DNA of 14,912 nucleotides from Burkholderiales bacterium. GTDB taxonomy: Bacteria > Pseudomonadota > Gammaproteobacteria > Burkholderiales > Ga0077523. Each line of letters opens with the position of its first letter. Position 1 is the first letter of the stretch. Shown piece by piece: positions 1 to 6,050 of this stretch. The DNA is taken from NCBI GenBank assembly GCA_025459035.1, contig JALORJ010000023.1, positions 1-14,912 on the forward strand. Reading direction: 5' to 3'. Below the pieces are notes generated by a model that was given only the letters and a program-made list of their open reading frames with translations, was not told where the DNA came from and did no database searches. Position numbers and translations under genes: made by a program.

Positions 1-1
1 G

Positions 2-1035
2 GCGGCGCTCGAGAACGGTCGCGCGGCGCTCGCCCTCGCGTCGGGCCAGGCCGCGCAGATGACCGCGCTGCTCACCTTGCTGCAGGCGGGCGACGAGCTG
101 GTGTCGGCCAGCACGCTGTACGGCGGCACGTACTCGCAGTTCGAGGTCAATTTCCGCCGCATGGGGATCGACACGAAGTTCGTGCATCCGGACGACCCGG
201 AGAACTTCCGCCGCGCGATCACGCCGCGCACCCGGGCGCTGTATGCCGAGACGATGGGCAACCCGGGCATCAACGTGCTCGACATCGCCGCCGTGGCGGC
301 GATCGCGCACGAGGCCGGCATCCCGCTGGTGATCGACAACACGTTCGCCTCGCCGTACCTGTGCCGGCCGCTCGACCACGGCGCCGACATCGTCGTGCAC
401 TCGGCCACCAAGTTCATCGGCGGCCACGGCACGACGATGGGTGGGGTGATCGTCGAGTCCGGCCGCTTCCCCTGGGACAACGGCAAGTTCCCCGACATGA
501 CCGAGCCGTCGCGCGGCTATCACGGGGTGCGATTCCACGAGACCTTCGGCGACTTCAGGGGCCGTGCCTGTCGCCGATCAACGCCTTCCTGCTGCTGCAG
601 GGTCTCGAGACGCTGCACGTGCGCATGGATCGCCACGTCGCCAACGCGACGCGCGTCGCGCAGTACCTGTCCTCGCACGAGCAGGTCGCGTGGGTGAACT
701 TCCCGTCGCTGCCGTCGAGCCCGTACCACGCGCTCGCGCAGCGCTATCTGCCGAAGGGCAGCGGCGCGATCATGACCTTCGGCATCCGCGGCGGACGTGC
801 GGCCGGCGAGAAGTTCATCGCGTCGGTCGAGTTCCTGTCGCATCTCGCGAACGTCGGCGACGCGAAGACGCTCGTCATCCACCCGGCGTCGACGACGCAT
901 CGCCAGCTGACCGAGGAGGAGCAGCTGCGCGCCGGGGTCGGCCCCGACATGATCCGGCTGTCGGTCGGCATCGAGGACATCGACGACATCCTCTGGGATC
1001 TCGGGCAGGCGCTCGAGCAGGCGCGCGGCGCTTGA
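2..1035 (+). pseudogene. metY: O-acetylhomoserine sulfhydrylase (metY), 5'-truncated by the window and frameshifted with an internal deletion
   Basis: PLP enzyme of the Cys/Met metabolism family that makes homocysteine from O-acetylhomoserine and sulfide in methionine biosynthesis. The reading frame is already open at base 2 and runs through ASGQAAQMTALLTLL, the YGGTYSQF segment, the DNTFASPYL strand and SATKFIGGHGTT, whose lysine (codon 410-412) is the PLP Schiff-base residue. After FHETFGDF (ending at 556) the homology moves to another frame and resumes as QGPCLSPINAFLLLQGLETLH, reaching HPASTTHRQL and IRLSVGIEDIDDIL before TGA. Family members normally have about 13 residues (a GFTMKARMExLR-type stretch) between GDF and GP, and these are absent. 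The lesion therefore looks like a loss of roughly 40 bases (3n+1) rather than a one-base slip. Either the gene is broken or the sequence is wrong here. The rest is well conserved with no other damage, which fits a recent event or an assembly error. Downstream, the MFS gene overlaps the stop. Family identity is certain; functional status is uncertain. Confidence 0.85.
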
Positions 1036-2225
1036 CCTCGGTCGCCATCGCCGTCGCGGTCACCACCGCGATCCAGGCGGCGGCGTCGATGGCGGTGTTC
1101 ACGCCGCCGGTGCTCGCGCCGGTCGGCGCGCCCGACATGGGGCTGCCGCCGGTCGCGGTCGGCCTGTGCACCGCGCTGATCTACGGCACCGCCGCGCTGT
1201 CGGCGCCGCTGAGCGCAAGCGTCATCGCCCGCCACGGTCCGCTGCGCACGAGCCAGGTCGCCCTGCTGCTCACCGCGCTGGGCTGCGTCACCCTGGCGAT
1301 CGGCCAGCCGGTGTTCGCGGTGCTGGGCGCAATGCTGGTGGGCATGGGGTACGGCCCGATCACGCCGTCGTCGTCGGCGATCCTCGGGGCGCGCACGCCC
1401 GTGCATCTGCGCGCGTTCATCTTCTCGCTGAAGCAGACCGGTGTGCCTGCCGGCGGCGTCGCGGCCGGGCTGCTGCTGCCGCCGGTGCTGCACGCGGCGG
1501 GCTGGCGCGCGGCGGCGGTCGCGATGGCCGCGATCTGCGTGGCGATCGTGGTCGCGACCCAGCCGTTTCGCGCGGCGGCCGACGCGGCGCGGGACCGCAC
1601 GCGTCGGCTGCGCAGCGTCGCGATCCGCGCGCCGCTCGCGCTGGTCTGGCACGACGCCGACCTGCGCCGCATGGGGCTCGCGTCGGCCGCCTATTCGGGC
1701 ATGCAGATGACACTCGGCTCGTATCTGGTCGTGCTGCTGCACGACACGGCGGGATTCGGTGTCGCGCAGGCCGGTGTCGTGTTGTCGGTCGCGATGGCCG
1801 GCGGCGTTGCCGGGCGCGTCGGCTGGGGTCTCGTGGTCGACCGCGGCGTGCCCGGGGCTCGGGTTCTGGGGGGGCTCGGGCTGGCGATGGCGGCGTTCGC
1901 GTGCGCGATGCCGTGGGTCGGGCCCGACTGGCCGCACGCTGCGGTGCTCGCGCTCGCCTTCGGGTTCGGTGCGACGGCGGTGGGCTGGAACGGCGTGCAC
2001 CTGGCCGAGGTGTCGCGCATCTCGCGGCCCGAGGACGCGGCGGCGGCGACCGGCGGGTCGCTGTTCCTCACGTTCTCGGGGGTTCTCGTCGCACCGGTGG
2101 TGGTCTGGGCGGTCGAGCGCGCCGGCGGGGGCTATGCCGCCGGGTTCGTCGTGGTCGCGGCGTTCACGGCGTGGCGCGGCGCGCGCTTCTTCGGCACACC
2201 ACGACACGCGGACGCGACCGGCTGA
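1032..2225 (+). CDS. MFS transporter, 12-TM type
   Basis: Major facilitator superfamily permease of 397 residues, the usual length for a 12-helix member, in the inner membrane. Hydrophobic helices run almost from the first residue (SVAIAVAVTTAIQAAASMAVFT) to the C-terminal segment near VVVWAVERAGGGYAAGFVVVAAF. The loop after helix 2 carries a basic 'ASVIARHGPLRT' motif of MFS type. Helix 4-5 has the 'GMGYGPITPSSSAIL' and 'FSLKQTGVPAGGVAAG' pattern seen in cyanate/CynX-like and other organic-anion MFS proteins. A charged cytoplasmic loop (AADAARDRTRRLRS) separates the two six-helix halves. The start is taken as TTG at 1032, whose last two bases belong to the metY TGA (TTGA overlap). The first in-frame ATG, at 1089, would remove part of helix 1. 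There is no clear ribosome site, so translation is probably coupled to metY. The substrate cannot be told from sequence; association with sulfur amino-acid metabolism is only positional. Confidence 0.88.
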   Translation: MTSVAIAVAVTTAIQAAASMAVFTPPVLAPVGAPDMGLPPVAVGLCTALIYGTAALSAPLSASVIARHGPLRTSQVALLLTALGCVTLAIGQPVFAVLGAMLVGMGYGPITPSSSAILGARTPVHLRAFIFSLKQTGVPAGGVAAGLLLPPVLHAAGWRAAAVAMAAICVAIVVATQPFRAAADAARDRTRRLRSVAIRAPLALVWHDADLRRMGLASAAYSGMQMTLGSYLVVLLHDTAGFGVAQAGVVLSVAMAGGVAGRVGWGLVVDRGVPGARVLGGLGLAMAAFACAMPWVGPDWPHAAVLALAFGFGATAVGWNGVHLAEVSRISRPEDAAAATGGSLFLTFSGVLVAPVVVWAVERAGGGYAAGFVVVAAFTAWRGARFFGTPRHADATG

Positions 2226-2368
2226 CGGGGGGGCTGCGTTCCCCCTGATCGACCAGCGCCGCGAGACCTGCTCGGTCCTGAACGATGCAGGCGCGTGCGC
2301 GGGGGCTTCATCTCGTCGCCGCCGGACGGCATGCTCGGTGCGCTCGATCACTGTGCGAGGAGAGACCC
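2226..2368. other. Intergenic gap before the chemoreceptor gene
   Basis: 143 bases between the MFS stop and the receptor start. Directly after the MFS stop lies a G-run (2227-2233) facing a C-run (2241-2245). These could pair as a 5-bp GGGGG/CCCCC stem with a 7-base loop, but no T-tract follows, so it is a weak terminator candidate. I looked for a flagellar sigma-28 promoter (TAAA with GCCGATAA) and a sigma-54 promoter (GG/GC elements) ahead of the receptor gene and found neither in convincing form. Confidence 0.4.
2357..2364 (+). promoter_or_regulatory. Ribosome binding site setting a GTG start for the chemoreceptor
   Basis: GAGGAGAG lies four bases before GTG at 2369, a normal spacing from the AGGAG core. 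The same frame is open upstream to an ATG at 2285, but that N-terminus (MQARARGLHLVAAG) is unlike a chemoreceptor, has no ribosome site and would bury the membrane anchor. An ATG at 2378 is possible but further from the site. Confidence 0.75.
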
Positions 2369-4000
2369 GTGGGCTTCATGCATCGGATGCGTCTGCGCCA
2401 GAAGCTTCTGGTGGGTTTCGGGGTGGTGCTGTTGCTGGCCGCGGTGCTCGGCGCCGTCGCGCTGAGCGGGCTGCGCACCACCCAGCACTCCGTCGAGGAC
2501 CTCGGCGGCAACTGGCTGCCCAGCGTCGACGCGGTGCAGGAGCTCAAGTACAACATCGCGTACTACCGCGGCCTGCAGTGGAGCCACATCGCCATCGCCG
2601 ATGCGGCCGGCATGGCCGAGCGCGATCGGATGATCGACGAGCGTGTGGCCGCCTTCGACAAGGCCTACGCGCAGTTCGGGCCGCTGATCGTGGCCGACGA
2701 CGAACGCGCGCTGTACGGCCAGCTGCAGGACCAGTGGCGCGGCTACCTGTCCGGTGCGAAGTCCGTGATGGACCTGTCGCGCAGCGGACGCAAGCCCGAG
2801 GCGGTGGCGCTGGTGCTGGCCACCGCGCCCGCCTTCCAGGCGCTGGTCAAGACGATGAACGATCTGGTCGAGCTGGAGCGGCGCTACGCGAAGACCTCGT
2901 ACGACGCCGGGACCGCGACCTACCGGTCGACCTTCGCGATCACGCTTGGCGTGATGGTCGCGATGCTCGTCGCCGGCGCGTTGATCGCGTGGGCGATCGC
3001 TGCCTCGATCAAGCCGTCGGTCGACGTCGCGCTCGATACCGTGAAGCGCGCCGCCGACGGCGATCTTTCCGTGCGCGCGCAGACACGCTCGCGTGACGAG
3101 ATCGGTGCCCTGGTCGACGCGCTCGCGCGCATGACGACGAGCCTGTCGGGCGCGCTCGGGCGCGTGCGGGCGAGTTCGGAGGCCGTGCAGTCGGTGTCGA
3201 CCGCCCTCGGCCACGAAGCCGGCCGCGTCGGCGAAGCCACGGCGGCGCAGACGTCGGCCGCCGCCGCCGCCGCCGATGCGGTCGAGCGGGTGACGGCCAG
3301 TGCCGCCGCCGTGTCGGAGCGTGCGGAGGCCCTGCGCAGCGTCGCCCGCGCGAATCTCGAGCGCTCCAGCGCCGGCGAAGCGGGCATGGCACAGCTGGTC
3401 GAGGCGATCCACGCAGCCCTTTCCACGATGGACGAGATCTCCCGCGAGGCGGCGGCGTTCATCGACAGCACGTCGCGTATCGCCGGCATGACACAGCAGG
3501 TCAAGGAGATCGCGGACCAGACGAATCTGCTCGCGCTGAACGCCGCGATCGAGGCGGCACGCGCCGGCGAGACCGGGCGCGGATTCGCGGTGGTGGCCGA
3601 CGAGGTGCGCAAGCTCGCCGAGAAGTCGGGGCACTCGGCCGCCGAGATCGACGGGGTGACGCGCGAGCTGGCGACCTATGCCGGTCGGGTCGAATCCGCG
3701 ATCGGCAAGGGGCGCGGAGCGCTCGACACGTCCGACGGGCACGCGAAGCAGGTGGTCGACATGCTGGTCGAAGCCTCGGGGTCCGCGCGTTCCGCCAGCG
3801 GCGCGGTCGACGAGATCCACGGCAACCTGCGCGAGCAGACCGCGTCGATCGGCGCGATCGTCGAGCAGGTGAAGCACATCTCCGGGTCCGCACAGACGAG
3901 CCGCACGACCATGGCGTCGATGCTCGACGGCATCCGCCGTCTGGGCGACGAGGCCGCGACGCTGCGCGAGTCGGTGGCGCGCTTCCGGCTGGCCGACTGA
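2369..4000 (+). CDS. Methyl-accepting chemotaxis protein (4-helix-bundle sensor, HAMP, 40H-like signalling domain)
   Basis: Transmembrane chemoreceptor of 543 residues that would control the CheA kinase through CheW. A short basic N-terminus leads into TM1 (about residues 13-34). A periplasmic helical sensor of about 150 residues (35-188) follows, of the TarH/4HB type, then TM2 (about 189-211; FAITLGVMVAMLVAGALIAW). The HAMP domain is at about 212-264 (IKPSVDVALDTVKRAADGDLSV ... DEIGALVDALARM). The hallmark hairpin tip EIADQTNLLALNAAIEAARAG begins at Glu380, followed by RGFAVVADEVRKLAEKS. From that serine to the terminal 'ARFRL' is about 121 residues, some 14 more than I recall for E. coli Tsr (36H), which suggests the 40H heptad class. 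The C-terminus (FRLAD) has no NWETF-type CheR/CheB tether. No che or flagellar gene lies nearby, so this is an orphan receptor with unknown ligand. A six-unit GCC run encodes polyalanine in the stalk. Confidence 0.93.
   Translation: MGFMHRMRLRQKLLVGFGVVLLLAAVLGAVALSGLRTTQHSVEDLGGNWLPSVDAVQELKYNIAYYRGLQWSHIAIADAAGMAERDRMIDERVAAFDKAYAQFGPLIVADDERALYGQLQDQWRGYLSGAKSVMDLSRSGRKPEAVALVLATAPAFQALVKTMNDLVELERRYAKTSYDAGTATYRSTFAITLGVMVAMLVAGALIAWAIAASIKPSVDVALDTVKRAADGDLSVRAQTRSRDEIGALVDALARMTTSLSGALGRVRASSEAVQSVSTALGHEAGRVGEATAAQTSAAAAAADAVERVTASAAAVSERAEALRSVARANLERSSAGEAGMAQLVEAIHAALSTMDEISREAAAFIDSTSRIAGMTQQVKEIADQTNLLALNAAIEAARAGETGRGFAVVADEVRKLAEKSGHSAAEIDGVTRELATYAGRVESAIGKGRGALDTSDGHAKQVVDMLVEASGSARSASGAVDEIHGNLREQTASIGAIVEQVKHISGSAQTSRTTMASMLDGIRRLGDEAATLRESVARFRLAD
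3257..3274 (+). repeat. (GCC)6 trinucleotide run in the chemoreceptor gene
   Basis: Six perfect GCC units in frame encode six alanines in the helical signalling stalk (TS-AAAAAA-DAVER). A one-unit change would keep the frame but shift the coiled-coil register. In DNA this GC-rich, chance is a reasonable explanation. Confidence 0.7.
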
Positions 4001-4001
4001 C

Positions 4002-4019
4002 GCCGGCGCTGCCGCCGGC
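4002..4019. terminator. Hairpin between convergent genes, possible bidirectional terminator
   Basis: GCCGGCG (4002-4008) and CGCCGGC (4013-4019) form a perfect 7-bp all-GC stem with a CTGC loop. It fills most of the 25-base gap between the chemoreceptor stop and the stop of the convergent small gene. The position suits a terminator serving both strands, but neither side has a T-tract, so it is not a classical intrinsic terminator. Confidence 0.45.
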
Positions 4020-4025
4020 CGCCGG

Positions 4026-4427
4026 TCACTGGCGCGCGGCAGCGGTCGCGCGCCAGCGCTCGAGGGTGAGCGGCGGGCGACCTTCGCCGGCCTCGACGAA
4101 CACTGCGCCGTCGCTTGCGCGCACCAGGAACACGTTCCACTTCTTCGCGGTGACCTGCGGGTCTTCGTAGAAGGTGACGGCCCAGCCGTCGCGACCACCG
4201 ATCGGGCGACGGCCGGTCAGGATGCCGCCCGACGCCAGCCCGCCCTTCGCCTCGCGCGCCGCCGCCTCGCGGCGCGCCTGCTGCCACGCCTGCACTTCCG
4301 GCAGCTCGAGCACGAGCGCCCGCGCCTTCGCCATGTCGATCTTGTTCGGTGCCGCCGCACCGACGGGTGCGGCGACGGCGACGCTCGCGAGCAGCGCGAG
4401 CACGGCGGTGCGACGGGACGGGTTCAT
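4026..4427 (-). CDS. Small secreted protein of unknown function
   Basis: A 133-residue protein I do not recognise. It starts with a clear Sec signal peptide: MNPSRR, a hydrophobic Ala/Leu/Val core, and a likely cleavage around residues 23-26 (PVGAAAP). The mature part is about 108 residues with no cysteine and no membrane segment. It has a charged helix (KARALVLELPEVQAWQQARREAAAREAKGG) and a beta-rich C-terminal half. That half contains GWAVTFYEDPQVTAKKWNVFLVRASDGAVFVE, a strand-turn-strand pattern vaguely like PepSY-type domains; I would not assign it. The ATG lies 7 bases after the hydrolase stop with no ribosome site, so it is probably the last, coupled gene of the DUF4124-hydrolase operon. 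A periplasmic location is inferred from the signal peptide. The signal peptide and coding-like composition support a real gene. Confidence 0.75.
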   Translation of the reverse strand: MNPSRRTAVLALLASVAVAAPVGAAAPNKIDMAKARALVLELPEVQAWQQARREAAAREAKGGLASGGILTGRRPIGGRDGWAVTFYEDPQVTAKKWNVFLVRASDGAVFVEAGEGRPPLTLERWRATAAARQ

Positions 4428-4434
4428 CGGTCGG

Positions 4435-5364
4435 TCACGCGGAAGGAGGAGGCAACGGAACGGGGGTGACGAACGCCTCGATCGCCGCGGCGAACGCCTC
4501 GGGCTGGTCGAGATGCATCATGTGGCCGGACTCGGCGATGGTGGCTTCGCGAAGGTGCGCGAACGCGCCGCGGCGGCGCTCCCACTCCGCGTCGTCGGCG
4601 TCGGCGAACTGGCGCACCCACTCGCCGCTTCCGCCCCACAGCCACAGCGTGGGGCACGTGATCCGACGCCAGCACGCGATCGCCTCGTCGACGCGGTACA
4701 GCACCGGGTTGGTCCACTTGTGGCGCGCGTCGGCGGCCGGGCGCCAGAGGCCGTCGGCGCCGACTTCGGCCCAGTGCGGCGCGAGCCAGGCGGCGCGCGC
4801 CGGATCGAGCCGCGGGTTGTTGTCGCGCAGCTTTGCGGCGACGGCGTCGAGATCGGCATACGGACGCCAGCCGGGCGCCTCGCGCAGCTGGTCCAGCCAG
4901 CGCGCGATGCGCTGCGGCGCCTGCGCGGGCTGCGTGGCCGGCAGCCCGAAGCCCTCGGCCAGCACCAGTGACCGCACGCGCTCGGGGCGCACACCGGCGT
5001 AGATGCCCGCGATGTTGCCGCCCATGCTGTGACCGACGATGTCGATCGGCGCGTCCGGGCTGAGCACGTCCAGCCACGCGTCGAGGTCGGCGAAGTAGTC
5101 CGGAAACCAGTAGGCGTCCTCGGTGCGCGCGCTTGCGCCGAAGCCGCGCCAGTCGGGCGCGAGGACGTGCCAGTTGCCGACGAGCGCGTCGACCGTGAAC
5201 TGGAATGCGGCCGAGACATCCATCCAGCCGTGCAGCAGCAGCAGCGGGCGCGCCTGCGGGTCGCCCCAGCTGCGCAGATGCTGGCGCAGGCCGCGGATGT
5301 CGACGTGCCGGCTGCGCGACGCCCTCCGCGCGACCGCCGTGGTCGCGTCCGACGGTGCGTTCAT
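4435..5364 (-). CDS. Alpha/beta-fold hydrolase
   Basis: A 309-residue alpha/beta hydrolase, probably a cytoplasmic esterase-like enzyme. HGWMD (45-49) supplies the oxyanion-hole segment after the strand PLLLLHGW. DWRGFGAS (71-78) is the typical loop after strand 4. GHSMGG (111-116) is the nucleophile elbow with Ser113. ESGHMMHLDQPEAF (279-291) carries the catalytic His281. The acid could be Glu137 in LAEGFG or a residue after WLWGGSGEWV (241-250); sequence alone does not decide. The cap between about 140 and 230 is rich in Trp, Arg and Pro. There is no signal peptide. The ATG shares a 4-base ATGA overlap with the stop of the DUF4124 gene, which fixes the start and implies coupling; the frame runs open further upstream only because it overlaps that gene. 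Substrate unknown; the short Pro-rich tail (PVPLPPPSA) is unremarkable. Confidence 0.92.
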   Translation of the reverse strand: MNAPSDATTAVARRASRSRHVDIRGLRQHLRSWGDPQARPLLLLHGWMDVSAAFQFTVDALVGNWHVLAPDWRGFGASARTEDAYWFPDYFADLDAWLDVLSPDAPIDIVGHSMGGNIAGIYAGVRPERVRSLVLAEGFGLPATQPAQAPQRIARWLDQLREAPGWRPYADLDAVAAKLRDNNPRLDPARAAWLAPHWAEVGADGLWRPAADARHKWTNPVLYRVDEAIACWRRITCPTLWLWGGSGEWVRQFADADDAEWERRRGAFAHLREATIAESGHMMHLDQPEAFAAAIEAFVTPVPLPPPSA

Positions 5365-5867
5365 CGAGCGTCGTTGCGCGCCTTCTGCGCAGCCTCGAAC
5401 TCGTCGCGCGCGTTCTGCAGCGCCTTCTCGAGCGCCGCCACGCGCACGAAGTACTCGTCGCGCAGCCGGCTGGTCGGGCCGTTGGCGTTGCCGACCCGCT
5501 CTCCCGGAAGCGGCTCGCGCCCGCGCTCGAGCGCGGCCTCGGCGTCGGTCAGCGCGACCCGTGCCTTCGCCAGTCGCTGATCGGCGTCGTCCAGACGCTT
5601 GCTGCGGTCCTTGAGGCGCTTCTCGAGCGCGTTGCGCTCGCCCTTGTCCTTCGACGCACGGCGCTGCGCCTCGGCCCGTTCGGCCTCGGTCGGCGGGGGC
5701 GGCGCCTCGATCGTCTTCGACTCGCGCGCGCCCTTGAGTGGCGCGTCCGAATACACGATCCGGCCGTCGGGCATCACGTGCTTGTAGAGCGGCTGCGCGA
5801 TGCCCGTGCCGGCGCCGGTCGCGAGCGCGACCCCGCACAGGACGATGGGAACGATCCGGCAACGCAT
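5361..5867 (-). CDS. Secreted DUF4124 domain protein with coiled coil
   Basis: A 168-residue exported protein. A signal peptide covers about residues 1-24 (MRCRIVPIVLCGVALATG ... GIAQ). The short DUF4124 motif follows at about 26-46 (PLYKHVMPDGRIVYSDAPLKG), a beta-rich segment that starts many proteobacterial periplasmic proteins of unknown role. The rest is highly charged and predicted helical. A Pro-rich spacer (APPPPTEAE) leads to two coiled-coil stretches (about 60-115 and 134-166), separated by a Gly/Pro loop (REPLPGERVGNANGPTS). The start ATG at 5867 has GGAG about 8 bases upstream on the minus strand. It is the first gene of the minus-strand operon and is divergent from dnaE. Its function is not known; a structural or envelope-associated periplasmic role is inference only. 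Confidence 0.88.
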   Translation of the reverse strand: MRCRIVPIVLCGVALATGAGTGIAQPLYKHVMPDGRIVYSDAPLKGARESKTIEAPPPPTEAERAEAQRRASKDKGERNALEKRLKDRSKRLDDADQRLAKARVALTDAEAALERGREPLPGERVGNANGPTSRLRDEYFVRVAALEKALQNARDEFEAAQKARNDAR

Positions 5868-5906
5868 CGGCGAACTCCGGTGACGAGCCTCGGCGGCGAA
5901 GGGCGC

Positions 5907-5920
5907 CGAGTGTGCACTCG
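5907..5920. promoter_or_regulatory. Inverted repeat in the DUF4124/dnaE divergent region
   Basis: CGAGTG and CACTCG form perfect 6-base arms around a TG centre, 40 bases upstream of the DUF4124 start and about 70 bases upstream of the putative dnaE -10 box. The placement suits an operator for either transcription unit. No -35 element could be matched nearby, and no regulator gene is adjacent to suggest what would bind. Confidence 0.3.
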
Positions 5921-5990
5921 AACGTGCGAAGCGGTGCGACGGCTGACGGCAAAGCCCGCATCGCCCCCGCGGGCGGCGACGACCGGCCCA

Positions 5991-5996
5991 TAGAAT
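5991..5996 (+). promoter_or_regulatory. Putative -10 box (TAGAAT) for dnaE
   Basis: TAGAAT matches the TATAAT consensus at 5 of 6 positions. It stands out in a very GC-rich gap, about 55 bases before the preferred dnaE start. No recognisable -35 hexamer lies 16-18 bases upstream. Transcription would begin at about 6003, which is just inside the alternative upstream ATG at 6000 and argues against that start. Confidence 0.4.
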
Positions 5997-6050
5997 CCGA
6001 TGTCCTCCGCGAAGCCCGCTTCGCCGCCCACCGTCGCCTGCCTCGCGCCC

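Noticed and set aside
564..1031. Upstream extension of the MFS frame into metY
   Set aside because: The extension is a shadow of metY (Arg/Ala-rich) with no transporter-like sequence; the TTG at 1032 is a better start.
2229..2245. GGGGG/CCCCC hairpin after the MFS gene as an intrinsic terminator
   Set aside because: The stem is only 5 bp with no T-tract; noted in the intergenic entry but too weak to call a terminator.
5943..5948. CTGACG as a -35 box for dnaE
   Set aside because: It is 42 bases from the TAGAAT box, far beyond a workable spacer.
5954..5974. GCCCGC/GCGGGC stem upstream of dnaE
   Set aside because: A short all-GC match with a 9-base loop is expected by chance in this composition and has no supporting position.
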